From Sphingopyxis sp. HIX (GTDB taxonomy: Bacteria; Pseudomonadota; Alphaproteobacteria; Sphingomonadales; Sphingomonadaceae), in the NCBI RefSeq assembly GCF_001468285.1, contig NZ_LNSB01000022.1:1-64000 (forward strand): a stretch of DNA of 64,000 nucleotides. The letters are read 5' to 3'. The position numbers and the translations under genes are program-made. Below, one piece after another: positions 19,332 through 28,044 of the stretch. Position 1 is the stretch's first letter, and each line of letters opens with the position of its first letter. The notes under the pieces are model-generated. The model saw only the letters and a list, made by a program, of their open reading frames with translations, made no database searches and was not told where the DNA came from.

Positions 19332-22300
19332 TTATCTGGTACCAGTTGACGTAACAATTGGTGAATTATCAAACCACCTACCATAATCCTGCATTCTAGA
19401 TTTACTGTAGTGCGTGCCGTCTAACCACTCCTCGCGCCACGTCAGTTTTCGCGATCTTTGGGGAACCCAAGGATCGTGACATGTTAAACACTTTCTATGT
19501 ACTTGCGCCGTTTGTCCTTGCCCCAAGCAAACAACATATTCTCCTTTCTCCCAGCACGCATCCTTACCCTCTGGAACAACCGTAGGGAACACTCGCCTCG
19601 GCGGTGGCGTCGAGGGATCGCGCTTCTTTGGAGCGGTTACGACAATGGTCTCACTTTCCGGCGCCTCGTAATGCCACATGCGGAAAAGGAAGATGCTTAT
19701 GGAGGATTGACCTGTACGCTGCCTCGCCCGGCGAGCCTCGACGATAATCATCGGATCGTCCGGCATGGCATTGCCACCATATCCGGCGCCGTTGTTGTTC
19801 AACCCTCCCCCAGCTACCGGTATGCCTCGAATGCCGCTGACCACGATGTCCCCGGTGTTCAGCCCCATCGGATCGACGGAATTCACCGGATCGCTGCCGA
19901 CATAATTATACCAGTTCATCCCGTCCTGATACCCGATCGGATCGGTCTGCATGAAGCGGCCCAGCGTCGGCGAATACATGCGCGCCTTGTAATACCACAT
20001 GCCGATCTCGGGCAGCCAGGCCTGGCCGGTGTAGCCGAATTTGCCGGCGTTGCCCGCCGCGGGGATGCCATATTCGTCATAGCTGTTGAGCGCGATCGTC
20101 GCGCCTGCGCTGTCGGTCACGCTGACGATACTGCCGCGCTCGTCGGCCATCAGGAAGCGCCGCGTCGTGTTGCTCACCGCGCTGCCGTCGTACCAGACGA
20201 TCGGATTGTCGGTGCCCGGCCCGTGCACGTAACGCGCGGTGATCGTCGAGGCGCCCTGATACTCCGCAATGCGGTCGGTGCCGTCATAGGCGAAGCGCGT
20301 CGGGGTCGGCGTCGCCGTGCTGTTGATCGCATTGAGCCGTCCGAGCGCGTCATATTTCAGATTGGCGCCGCCGGGTCCGTCGATCATCTGATTGTTGCCG
20401 TTGTAGACATAGGTCGCGCCGCCCGCGCCGGTCAGATTGCCGCGGCCGTCGTAGCCGAAGGGGCTGCCGCCCGCGCTCGCGATGCGGTTGAGCCCGTCGG
20501 CGACATAGGCCCGGTCGACGTTGTAGTGCCCGCCCCAGACATAGGCATCGTTGCCCCGCGTCACGCTGGCGATCTGGCTCGCGGGATTGTAGGCGAAGCT
20601 CTGCACCAGATCGTGGGTCGTCGCGCTGCCACCCAGATTGTTGGTGAGCGTCGCGAGCCGCGACGCGGCGTCATAGGTGAAGCTCTGCACGCTGCCGTTG
20701 CCGAAGGTCACGCTCGACCGGCGGCCGAGCGCGTCGAAGGCATAGGTGGCGAGCAATCCGACTCCCGAGGTCGCGCCATTCTCGCGGATCGCCAGCACGT
20801 TGCCGACGACGTCATAATCATAGTTCAGCGACAGCGTGCCGCCCGGATAGCCCATCGTCAGCCGCCGCCCCGCCGCATCATAGCTGTAGCTGGTCGTTCC
20901 CAGATGCTGCGTCTCGCTCGTCAACCGGCCGAGCGCGTCGTGCCCGAAGGACACCACCGCCGATCCGCCCTTCGTCGCGCTGACCGGCCGGTCGGTCAGG
21001 TCATAGGCATAGGCGATATCGTCGTTCGTCCCGGTCAGGTCGCGACTGGCGAGCCGCCCGAGGTCGTCGTAACCAAAGCCGATCGTCGCACCGTCGCGCA
21101 GCCGCCGCTGCGACACGCGGCTCGCCGCATCATAGGTCAGTTCCTCGTAATCGCTCGCATTGCTGCTGTTCGCGCCCTTGGTCGTCACCGGGTAGCGCGT
21201 CTGCACCAGCCGGTCGTGGCCATCGTAGATATAGGTGGTGCGGTTGTTCTCGGCGTCGATCGCATAAGACGCCCTGCCGTTGGCGGTATAGGCGATGGTC
21301 GTCTCGTCGGCCTGCGCCGCGGTACCATAGCCGGCCTGGACCTTGGTCACCCGCCCGGCGTCGTCATAGCTGTTCTTGACGATGCGGTCGGGACTGAAAT
21401 CGTTCGGCACGGTCCCCTGCGTGCCGAGCGTGCAGGCGTTCGATGGCGGCGACGCGAAGATCGCCGGGTTCATGCGCTGCGCGGTGCATTCGAGCCGCAT
21501 CGCACCGTCATAGCCATATTGGGTCAGCGCCTGCGTGGTGCCGCCCGCGACGAGCTTTTCGGAACTCACCTGCTTGGCGCCATTATAGGTGATATTGCGC
21601 GTCTGCTGGACGGTGAGCGCCGACACGTCGGTCGCGCCGCTCGCAACGGTGCCGTAATCCACCGCCGACAGCGCGCCGTCGCCGTCATAGGTGCGGCGCT
21701 CGGCGAGCGGGATCCGCCCGCTGCCGCCGTCGGGGTCGGGGTCGATCGTGCCCGTCACCTGCCGCGCCGCATTATAGGTCGTGCGCGCGGTATCCGCGGT
21801 CCCTGCCAGCGGCCCGTCGACCGCGGTGATATTGCCGATCGGATCGCGCGTATATTGCGTCGTCGCCGAGACCGAGGCGTCGCCCGCCGCGCGGGTGATC
21901 GCGCTGATGTGCAGATTGTTCGCGGTGCCGCTGGTACCATAGGCGACCGTCGTTTTCTGTTCCTCGGCGAGGCCCGCGCACGAGGCCAGCGTCGTGCATT
22001 CGGACGTGCCCGTCAGCCGCCAGATCGGCGTCGGCGCCTGCGCCAGCACGCCGCTGCTGTTCTTGTACCAGGCATAATGCTGGGCATAGCTGTAGCGCGT
22101 CTGCGGGCGCACCCCGCCGACGGTCGCCGGCGGCCGCGTCACGGTCAGCACGCCGCCGTGCACCGCGTCATAGGTGTAATCGGTGACCTTGCCATTGGTA
22201 TCGGTGGTCGTCAGCGGCTTGTTGCACACCAGAGCGTTGGTACAGGTCGCGGCAAAGGTCGCCGAGGTGACGATCGACGCAAGCCCCGAACCGGGCTTCG

Positions 22301-23540
22301 CCGCGCGCGTCGTCTGCGTCACATTGCCGCGGCTGTCGTAGGTGTAACTGACCACATCGCCTTCCGGGGCGCCGATCGCATTGTAGGTGTTCTCGCCGCG
22401 CGGAGCATAGGAGGTGGTCTGCCCGAGCGGATTGGTGATGCTGAGCGTGCCGTAGTTGAACACGGTTGTCGCCTTCGACAGCGGGTCGGTGATGGTCGTT
22501 TCGACCTCGCCGTCGGCACCGATCCAGTAGCTATATTGCCACGTCTTCCCGTCGCGCGTCACGCTGGATACGCGCTTGTTGGCGCCGATTCCGCCGTGCG
22601 TTATCGTGACGTTATCGCTGCCGCTCGTCGGGCGCTTGATCGCCTTCAGATAGCCGGTGCTGTCGATCGTGTAGCGCGTCGCGCGACCCGCGGGATCGGT
22701 AACCGTGAACAATTTGTCGGTTCCCGACGTCGTGCTGCCATAGGTGACGTTGGGCCAGCTCTGCGTGAAGCTGCAATGGTCTGCCGACGGGTTGCAATAA
22801 TCGACCGCGTTGTTGACTGCAGTGACCTTGACCACGTTCAGCCAGGCGCTGCGCGCGGCCGCATTGGCAAGGTTGCTCGCATCGTCGCTCTGATATTCGA
22901 GCTTCAGCTGATAGCCATTGGTGCTCGTCGCCGACTGCAGCCGTACGATCCGCGCGGTGCAATGCGCGCCCACCTGACAGGTCGGATAGGTCCCCGCGCG
23001 GCTCGTCAACGTCACCTTCTCGCCGTCGGGCTCGGTCACCTCGGCAACGCTGTCCTGCAACTGATTCTCGGAATAAGGGATTTGCCGGTGGAGCTTGATC
23101 ACGCGCCCGTTCGCGCTGGTATAGATATGGCGCTGCGCAGCGAAGTCGTAGAACACACTCGACCCGTTCGCCACCGCAGGGGTATAGCCGTTCGTCGGAT
23201 CGCCGTAAAAAATGTCGCTGTCGTTGCCATAGACGACCGTCAGCATGGTTCCGGTGTATGTCGTACGCACCGTGACATTGTCGAGCCAGCCATTCCCGCC
23301 CCAGAAGCGCGAATAGACCATGCCCGACCCTTCGTCGCCGATCGTCAGGTCGGTCGTCGACAGCGTGATCTGGCTGCTGCGCAGGTCGACGCCATTGGCG
23401 TCGACCATCAACTGGGTCGGCGGTGCCGGCGTGCCCGACATGTCCTGCGCCGCCGCGGGCAAGGCCACCCCACCGGCCAAAATCGTCGATGCGCCGAGCG
23501 CGATGCGCAGCGCTCCCTTGCCGCGAATCCGCAATGTCAT
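19332..23540 (-). CDS. Sec-exported RHS/YD-repeat protein with variable C-terminal tip (copy 2)
   Basis: A 1402-residue RHS protein with a signal peptide (ALGASTILAGGVALPAAAQ, cleavage near residue 32), an N-terminal domain sharing VDANGVDL with copy 1, many YD repeats and an RHS core. The core contains [55 protein letters not shown] and DPIGYQDGMNWYNYVGSDP, and closes at SVDPMG. The final ~177 residues (19332-19865) are unrelated to copy 1. They contain a glycine/asparagine stretch, two IVV-type repeats, and a cysteine cluster CWEKGEYVVC..KCLTCHDPW followed by a Trp/Arg-rich end (KLTWREEWLDGTHYSK). The tip DNA is AT-rich. AGGGG about 8 bases upstream supports the start. The mini-YD gene lies 47 bases upstream and the lipoprotein 12 bases downstream. 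Confidence 0.9.
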   Translation of the reverse strand: MTLRIRGKGALRIALGASTILAGGVALPAAAQDMSGTPAPPTQLMVDANGVDLRSSQITLSTTDLTIGDEGSGMVYSRFWGGNGWLDNVTVRTTYTGTMLTVVYGNDSDIFYGDPTNGYTPAVANGSSVFYDFAAQRHIYTSANGRVIKLHRQIPYSENQLQDSVAEVTEPDGEKVTLTSRAGTYPTCQVGAHCTARIVRLQSATSTNGYQLKLEYQSDDASNLANAAARSAWLNVVKVTAVNNAVDYCNPSADHCSFTQSWPNVTYGSTTSGTDKLFTVTDPAGRATRYTIDSTGYLKAIKRPTSGSDNVTITHGGIGANKRVSSVTRDGKTWQYSYWIGADGEVETTITDPLSKATTVFNYGTLSITNPLGQTTSYAPRGENTYNAIGAPEGDVVSYTYDSRGNVTQTTRAAKPGSGLASIVTSATFAATCTNALVCNKPLTTTDTNGKVTDYTYDAVHGGVLTVTRPPATVGGVRPQTRYSYAQHYAWYKNSSGVLAQAPTPIWRLTGTSECTTLASCAGLAEEQKTTVAYGTSGTANNLHISAITRAAGDASVSATTQYTRDPIGNITAVDGPLAGTADTARTTYNAARQVTGTIDPDPDGGSGRIPLAERRTYDGDGALSAVDYGTVASGATDVSALTVQQTRNITYNGAKQVSSEKLVAGGTTQALTQYGYDGAMRLECTAQRMNPAIFASPPSNACTLGTQGTVPNDFSPDRIVKNSYDDAGRVTKVQAGYGTAAQADETTIAYTANGRASYAIDAENNRTTYIYDGHDRLVQTRYPVTTKGANSSNASDYEELTYDAASRVSQRRLRDGATIGFGYDDLGRLASRDLTGTNDDIAYAYDLTDRPVSATKGGSAVVSFGHDALGRLTSETQHLGTTSYSYDAAGRRLTMGYPGGTLSLNYDYDVVGNVLAIRENGATSGVGLLATYAFDALGRRSSVTFGNGSVQSFTYDAASRLATLTNNLGGSATTHDLVQSFAYNPASQIASVTRGNDAYVWGGHYNVDRAYVADGLNRIASAGGSPFGYDGRGNLTGAGGATYVYNGNNQMIDGPGGANLKYDALGRLNAINSTATPTPTRFAYDGTDRIAEYQGASTITARYVHGPGTDNPIVWYDGSAVSNTTRRFLMADERGSIVSVTDSAGATIALNSYDEYGIPAAGNAGKFGYTGQAWLPEIGMWYYKARMYSPTLGRFMQTDPIGYQDGMNWYNYVGSDPVNSVDPMGLNTGDIVVSGIRGIPVAGGGLNNNGAGYGGNAMPDDPMIIVEARRARQRTGQSSISIFLFRMWHYEAPESETIVVTAPKKRDPSTPPPRRVFPTVVPEGKDACWEKGEYVVCLGQGQTAQVHRKCLTCHDPWVPQRSRKLTWREEWLDGTHYSKSRMQDYGRWFDNSPIVTSTGTR

Positions 23541-23587
23541 TTCGATACCCCTGTCTGAAAAGTCCGACGCCGTGCGACTTGCGCCTC

Positions 23588-23812
23588 CTAGGGCGGCGGA
23601 TTCGGCGAGTTCGTCGTCTTCAGCCGTGTGCGGTTGTCGGCTTTGTCGTGCTCGTAATCGACGGTGACATTGTTGTTCACCGTGCCCGTGCGCACCACTT
23701 TTACCAGCCGCCCCTTAGCGTCATAGGTGTAGGCGATGGTTTCCGTCGCATTAACGCTAGTAATTGTCGCCAATGTAGCAGCAATAGCTGCCGCCCTACG
23801 ACTAAGCCGCAT
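23588..23812 (-). CDS. Secreted mini-protein with a single YD repeat (copy 2)
   Basis: A 74-residue protein. Its mature part ([18 protein letters not shown].., [23 protein letters not shown]) differs from copy 1 at only two positions, while the signal peptide (RRAAAIAATLATITSVNA) is unrelated in sequence. The DNA of the mature region is also close to identical, so the duplication is recent or is kept similar by gene conversion. GGGAG 6 bases before the ATG sets the start. The gap to the RHS gene is 47 bases. The 224 bases upstream (23813-24036) carry no gene; they hold the divergent promoters. Confidence 0.75.
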   Translation of the reverse strand: MRLSRRAAAIAATLATITSVNATETIAYTYDAKGRLVKVVRTGTVNNNVTVDYEHDKADNRTRLKTTNSPNPPP

Positions 23813-24036
23813 GACCGACTCCCAGGTTTTGGCCCTGACGCGACCCCAATCGAATCATGGACGAGTTTTTTACTTGGTCGACACTTGGCTATCGTTCGAT
23901 TCTCCTGGCGTCAACTTGCCGTTGGCGGCAATCGGCGCGGCCGCGCAAAACCGCCGCCAACGCGTCCGCAGGTTCATCGCGCAGCCATATTCCTGCGCCT
24001 AGACCCTGCGATATCGGGAAGAGGAGGATCGATTTC

Positions 24037-24543
24037 ATGAAGCTCGCCATCCTGTCCGCGCTGACCCTCGCAGCGTCGGCCGTCACCCCCGCCAGCGCGC
24101 GGAGCGCCCCCGCCAATCCGCAGATCGACTATCCGGGTTTCCAGGCGCTCACCGCCTCGGTCGCGCCGCAGCGCGCGGTGCGGCTGATGTCCTTCGACGC
24201 CTTCAAGGCTGCGGCGGCCAGGCCCGGCGTGCTGCTGCTCGATGCGCGGTCGAAGGACGCCTTCGCGCGCGGCCATATCGCGGGCGCGGTCAACCTGCCG
24301 CTCACCGACTTCACCGCCGAAAGCCTCGCCGCGGTCATCGGCGCGAACCCGGACCGCCCGATCCTCATCTATTGCAACAATAATTTCTCGAACCATCGGA
24401 GCCCCGTGCCGCTCAAATCGGCGCCGCTCGCGCTCAATATCCAGACCTTCATCAACCTCGTCGGCTATGGCTATGCCAATGTCCACGAGCTCGCCGACGT
24501 CGTCGATTTCGACGATCCCAAGGTCGGCTGGGTCAAGGGCTGA
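24037..24543 (+). CDS. Exported rhodanese-like protein
   Basis: A 168-residue protein with a signal peptide (AILSALTLAASAVTPASA, cleavage near residue 21) and one rhodanese domain. The domain runs from VLLLDARSKDAFARGHIAGAVNLP (about 65-88) to the active-site loop around C113 in LIYCNNNFSNH. The cysteine needed for sulfur transfer is present. The periplasmic location makes detoxification or redox roles likelier than tRNA thiolation. GAGGAGG 9 bases before the ATG fixes the start. Confidence 0.85.
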   Translation: MKLAILSALTLAASAVTPASARSAPANPQIDYPGFQALTASVAPQRAVRLMSFDAFKAAAARPGVLLLDARSKDAFARGHIAGAVNLPLTDFTAESLAAVIGANPDRPILIYCNNNFSNHRSPVPLKSAPLALNIQTFINLVGYGYANVHELADVVDFDDPKVGWVKG

Positions 24544-24614
24544 GCGCGCCGCCCCCGCGCAATTTTATCATTCTCCCCTTGCGCACCGCGACATTTTGCA
24601 TCATTGGGGCGGCC

Positions 24615-24665
24615 ATGCGCGGCAACGCCCTTCTTCTTCTGCGACTTACACGCCCTTGGGCGTGA
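24615..24665 (+). CDS. leuL: leu leader peptide (attenuator peptide of leuA)
   Basis: A 17-codon reading frame encodes MRGNALLLLRLTRPWA. It has four consecutive leucine codons (24630-24641) and a fifth two codons later. Placed 84 bases before leuA, it fits a leader peptide for ribosome-mediated attenuation, where leucine shortage stalls the ribosome on the leucine run. Three of the four run codons are CTT, which is rare in this GC-rich coding DNA and would make the sensor sharper. The upstream GGGGCGG is a plausible but weak ribosome-binding site. Confidence 0.8.
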   Translation: MRGNALLLLRLTRPWA

Positions 24666-24743
24666 CCTCGGCTGCGCGCTAGTCGCGGCCACCCGCCCAA
24701 GGGCCCGATCGACACAGACGCAACCGACAGCAGAAGAAGTTTT
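24630..24743 (+). promoter_or_regulatory. leuA attenuator / alternative RNA structures
   Basis: Three pairings can be read directly. (1) CTTCTTCTGC in the leucine run (24633-24642) is perfectly complementary to GCAGAAGAAG at 24730-24739, which is followed by TTTT and lies just before the leuA ATG. (2) GCCCTTGGGCG (24652-24662, last leader codons) pairs with CGCCCAAGGGC at 24694-24704. (3) GGCTGCG/CGCGGCC forms an inner hairpin around the CGCTAGT loop. A ribosome stalled on the leucine codons would block pairing 1 and free the leuA entry region. Which pairing is terminator and which is antiterminator is inference. Confidence 0.7.
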
Positions 24744-24749
24744 CCCATC

Positions 24750-26414
24750 ATGACCATGCTCCGCGACCCCTCGGTCAAGTACAGCGCCTTTCCGCAGGTT
24801 CCGCTCGCGAACCGCGAATGGCCCTCCCGCGTCACCACGCGCGCGCCGATCTGGCTCTCCACCGACATGCGCGACGGCAACCAGGCGCTCATCGACCCGA
24901 TGGATGCCGAGAAAAAGGCCCGCTTCTTCGACCTCCTCTGCCGCATCGGCCTGAAAGAGATCGAGGTCGGCTTCCCCAGCGCCGGCGCGACCGAGTTCGA
25001 CTTCATCTCGGGCCTCGTCAAATCGGGCCGCATCCCGGAGGGCGTCACCCCGCAGGTGCTGACGCAGAGCCGCGCCGACCTCATCCGCACCAGCTTCGAC
25101 AGCCTCGCGGGCGCCAGGACCGCGATCGTGCACGTCTACAACGCGGTCGCCCCCGCCTGGCGCAAGATCGTCTTCGGCATGGACAAGGCCGACATCAAAC
25201 AGATCGCGATCGACGGCGCCAGGCAGCTGCGCGACAATGCCGCGCGCCTGCCGCAGACGAACTGGCGCTTCCAGTACAGCCCCGAATGCTTCTCGACGAC
25301 CGAGCTCGATTTCAGCATCGAGGTGTGCGAGGCGGTGATGCAGGTGCTCGCCCCCACCACCGACAATCCGATCATCCTCAACCTGCCCGCGACGGTCGAG
25401 GCGGCGACGCCGAACATCTACGCCGACCAGATCGAATATTTCGCGAAGAACCTCCCGAACCGTGAGTCGGCGATCATCAGTCTGCACACCCACAACGACC
25501 GCGGCACCGGCGTCGCGGCGGCCGAGCTCGGCCTGCTCGCGGGCGCCGACCGCGTCGAGGGCTGCCTGTTCGGCAATGGCGAGCGCACCGGCAACACCTG
25601 CCTCGTCACCATCGCGCTCAACATGTACACGCAGGGCGTGGACCCCGAACTCGACTTCTCGAACATCGACGAGGTCATCCAGACGGTCGAATATTGCAAC
25701 AACCTGCCCGTCCACCCGCGCCACCCCTATGGCGGCGAGCTCGTCTACACCGCCTTCTCGGGCAGCCACCAGGACGCGATCAAGAAGGGCTTCGCCGCGC
25801 GCGAGCGCCAGAACGACGAGCGCTGGGAAGTCCCCTATCTCCCCATCGACCCCGCCGATTTGGGCCGCAGCTACGAAGCGGTGATCCGCGTCAACAGCCA
25901 GTCGGGCAAGGGCGGCGTCGCCTGGGTGCTCGAACAGGACAAGGGCCTGAAACTGCCCAAGAAGATGCAGGCGAGCTTCAGTCACGTCGTCCAGGCGCTC
26001 GCGGACGAAACGAGCCGCGAACTCGGCGCCGACGACATCTGGCAGGCGTTCGAGGGCCAGTATCTCGTGGGCGACGGCAAGCGTTTCCAGCTCGTCGACT
26101 GGCACGAAACCCATTCGGGCGCCGATCGCATCTTCGCCGGCAAGCTCACCATCGACGGCACCCCGCGCAGCGTGAGCGGCCGCGGCAACGGCCTGATGTC
26201 GAGCGTCATCGCGGCCTTGAGCGAAAGCGGCGGTCCGGTGATGGACATCGTCGACTACAGCGAGCACGCGATCGGCCAGGGCAGCAATGTGCAGGCCGCC
26301 GCCTATGTGGAGTGCCGCACGGCGGACGGGAAGAGCCTGTTCGGCTGCGGGCTCGACACCGACGTCGCGACGGCGAGCGTGCGGGCAATCCTCAGCGCCG
26401 CCAACGGCGCCTGA
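24750..26414 (+). CDS. leuA: 2-isopropylmalate synthase (long LeuA2 type)
   Basis: Condenses acetyl-CoA with 2-ketoisovalerate, the first committed step to leucine. The 554-residue protein has a DRE-TIM-like barrel with STDMRDGNQA (37-46), EVGFPSAGATEFDF, the metal motif HTHND (246-250) and GCLFGNGERTGN. A linker and a C-terminal LeuA dimer (allosteric) domain follow, with RGNGLMSSVIAAL and ECRTADGKSLFGCGLDTDVATAS. The size and motifs are those of the alpha-IPMS long form. No strong GGAGG precedes the ATG; the AGAAGAAG upstream is the segment that pairs with the leader. A small AAGCTTTCGCAAAGCTT hairpin follows the stop. Confidence 0.95.
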   Translation: MTMLRDPSVKYSAFPQVPLANREWPSRVTTRAPIWLSTDMRDGNQALIDPMDAEKKARFFDLLCRIGLKEIEVGFPSAGATEFDFISGLVKSGRIPEGVTPQVLTQSRADLIRTSFDSLAGARTAIVHVYNAVAPAWRKIVFGMDKADIKQIAIDGARQLRDNAARLPQTNWRFQYSPECFSTTELDFSIEVCEAVMQVLAPTTDNPIILNLPATVEAATPNIYADQIEYFAKNLPNRESAIISLHTHNDRGTGVAAAELGLLAGADRVEGCLFGNGERTGNTCLVTIALNMYTQGVDPELDFSNIDEVIQTVEYCNNLPVHPRHPYGGELVYTAFSGSHQDAIKKGFAARERQNDERWEVPYLPIDPADLGRSYEAVIRVNSQSGKGGVAWVLEQDKGLKLPKKMQASFSHVVQALADETSRELGADDIWQAFEGQYLVGDGKRFQLVDWHETHSGADRIFAGKLTIDGTPRSVSGRGNGLMSSVIAALSESGGPVMDIVDYSEHAIGQGSNVQAAAYVECRTADGKSLFGCGLDTDVATASVRAILSAANGA

Positions 26415-26473
26415 GGACGCCTTAAGCTTTCGCAAAGCTTGCGATGCCTAGTCTCCCGGCAGGGGGAATAACC

Positions 26474-26920
26474 ATGCACGCTCGCCACATCGCCATCCTG
26501 TTCGCCATCGGCATCGCGCTGGCTGGCTGCGCCAAACGCTGGGAGCCCGAAAGCGGCCCGGGGCCCCTGAAGTTCGTCGAGGCCTGCCCGGGCCGCAAGG
26601 CCCCGGCGGTCGCCGACTTCGGCCCGCAAGGCGTCACGGCCGCCTATCATTTCGTCGTGACGGGCACGTCGGAAAAGGAGATCGCCACGCTGGTCGACCG
26701 CGCCGAAAAGGCCGGGCTGGAAGTCCATCTCGCCTCGCTGATGATCGTCATGAACGGCACCGACGCGCTGTTCGCCAGCAGCAAGGCGCCGCTGCTCGAC
26801 CAGCGCGCGGCCGACGCCGAATTCGCGGCGATCTGCGCGATAAAGGTCCGGAGCACCCACCTGACCAACGTCCAGTACAACCGCGTGGGTATCGAGGACG
26901 AGTGGATCCGCATTCGCTGA
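26474..26920 (+). CDS. Putative lipoprotein, unknown function
   Basis: A 148-residue protein with a lipoprotein signal (IAILFAIGIALAGC, lipobox LAGC with Cys near residue 18). The mature part has a PGRKAPAVADFGPQGVTAAYHFVVTGTSEKEI segment and two further cysteine-containing strands. No family is recognised. AGGGGGA before the ATG at 26474 sets the start. It is followed by the convergent AraC gene. Confidence 0.65.
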   Translation: MHARHIAILFAIGIALAGCAKRWEPESGPGPLKFVEACPGRKAPAVADFGPQGVTAAYHFVVTGTSEKEIATLVDRAEKAGLEVHLASLMIVMNGTDALFASSKAPLLDQRAADAEFAAICAIKVRSTHLTNVQYNRVGIEDEWIRIR

Positions 26921-26959
26921 ACCAGGCATCCGCTGCGCCCGCGTTCCGGCGGAGAAAGC

Positions 26960-27868
26960 CTAAACCGCCAACCCCAACGGTGCCATCCCGCGCAGCCGCT
27001 CGGCGTCGCGCGACGGCGGGGTGCCGAAAGCGCGGCTATATTCGCGGCTGAACTGCGACGCGCTCTCGTAACCGACGGAATAGGCCGTGCGGCTCGCCTC
27101 GGCGCCGCCCGCGAGCAGGCGGCGCGCGGCGTGGAGCCGCAGCGTCTTCTGATATTGCAGCGGGCTCATCGCGGTCGCGGCCTTGAAATGGCGGTGGAAG
27201 GAGGCGACGCTCATCCCCGCGATCTCGGCGAGCGCATTGGTGCGCAGCGCCTGGTCGTAATGCGCGCGGATCCATTCGATCGCGCGCCGCACGCGCGACA
27301 GCCTACTGTCGTCCTGCGCGATCGCGCAGAGCTGGTGCCCCAGCGGCCCCTGCAGCAGCCGATAGAGGATTTCGCGCTCGCGCAGCGGCGCCAGCATCGC
27401 GATGTCGTCCGGCCGGTCGAGCAGCCTGAGCAGCCCCGCCCAGGCTTCGAGCAGGTCGGGGGTGAGCTCGGACACCGCGAAGCCCGCCTGGTCGGTCTCG
27501 GCGGGGGCCGTGCCGATGGCATCCGGATACATGCTGGCGATCAGGTCGGTCAGCACCGCGCGGTCGATGCGCAGCGCGACCGCGACATAGGGCTTGTCGG
27601 GGCTCGCCTCGACAACGCGGCCGACCGCGGGCAGGTCGAGCGAGGCGACGAAATAGCTCGATGCGTCGTAGGTGATGACCGTGTCGCCGATGACGACGCG
27701 CTTCGTTCCCTGCAGGATCAGGCAGGTCACGGGCTCATAGAGCGTCGCGGTGCCGCTCGTCGGGCCGGTCATCCGGCTGATCACGACGCGCGGGATCGGC
27801 GCCTCATAATAAGGCGAATCCACGTGCCGCATGACATGCGCGCGCAGCGAGTCGAGCCGTTCCTGCAT
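26960..27868 (-). CDS. AraC family regulator (AraC_N type)
   Basis: A 302-residue regulator. The N-terminal ligand-binding region (about 20-190: PYYEAPIPRVVISRMTGPTSGTATLYEPVTCLILQGTKRVVIG) resembles the AraC_N (cupin-like) family. The C-terminal AraC HTH domain has two helix-turn-helix units, ALAEIAGMSVASFHRHFKAATAMSPLQYQ and AYSVGYESASQFSREYSRAFG. It is transcribed away from the SDR gene, which is the usual arrangement for a regulator and its target. The ATG at 27868 starts at the family's usual distance before the domain. The 176-base divergent gap holds both promoters. Confidence 0.88.
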   Translation of the reverse strand: MQERLDSLRAHVMRHVDSPYYEAPIPRVVISRMTGPTSGTATLYEPVTCLILQGTKRVVIGDTVITYDASSYFVASLDLPAVGRVVEASPDKPYVAVALRIDRAVLTDLIASMYPDAIGTAPAETDQAGFAVSELTPDLLEAWAGLLRLLDRPDDIAMLAPLREREILYRLLQGPLGHQLCAIAQDDSRLSRVRRAIEWIRAHYDQALRTNALAEIAGMSVASFHRHFKAATAMSPLQYQKTLRLHAARRLLAGGAEASRTAYSVGYESASQFSREYSRAFGTPPSRDAERLRGMAPLGLAV

Positions 27869-28044
27869 GCACCCAACATCGGATGCGCGTCCGCGGAGTG
27901 CAAGGCGCGCATCGGCGACGCGGCACGCATTGATAGGAATAGGCAAGCAGATGCCATGATCGGGCACCGCGACGATGGGCGGTGCGCCTATCTCGGTCGG
28001 GACAGGGCCCTCCCTCCCTCGCCCTGCAACCACAGGAGTCCATC

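Noticed and set aside
19497-23558. 1353-codon open frame on the plus strand
   Set aside because: It is exactly antisense to RHS copy 2 and its composition (RRIIAV, HADLGQ repeats) mirrors the YD repeats. RHS domains, the signal peptide and the ribosome-binding site are all on the minus strand.
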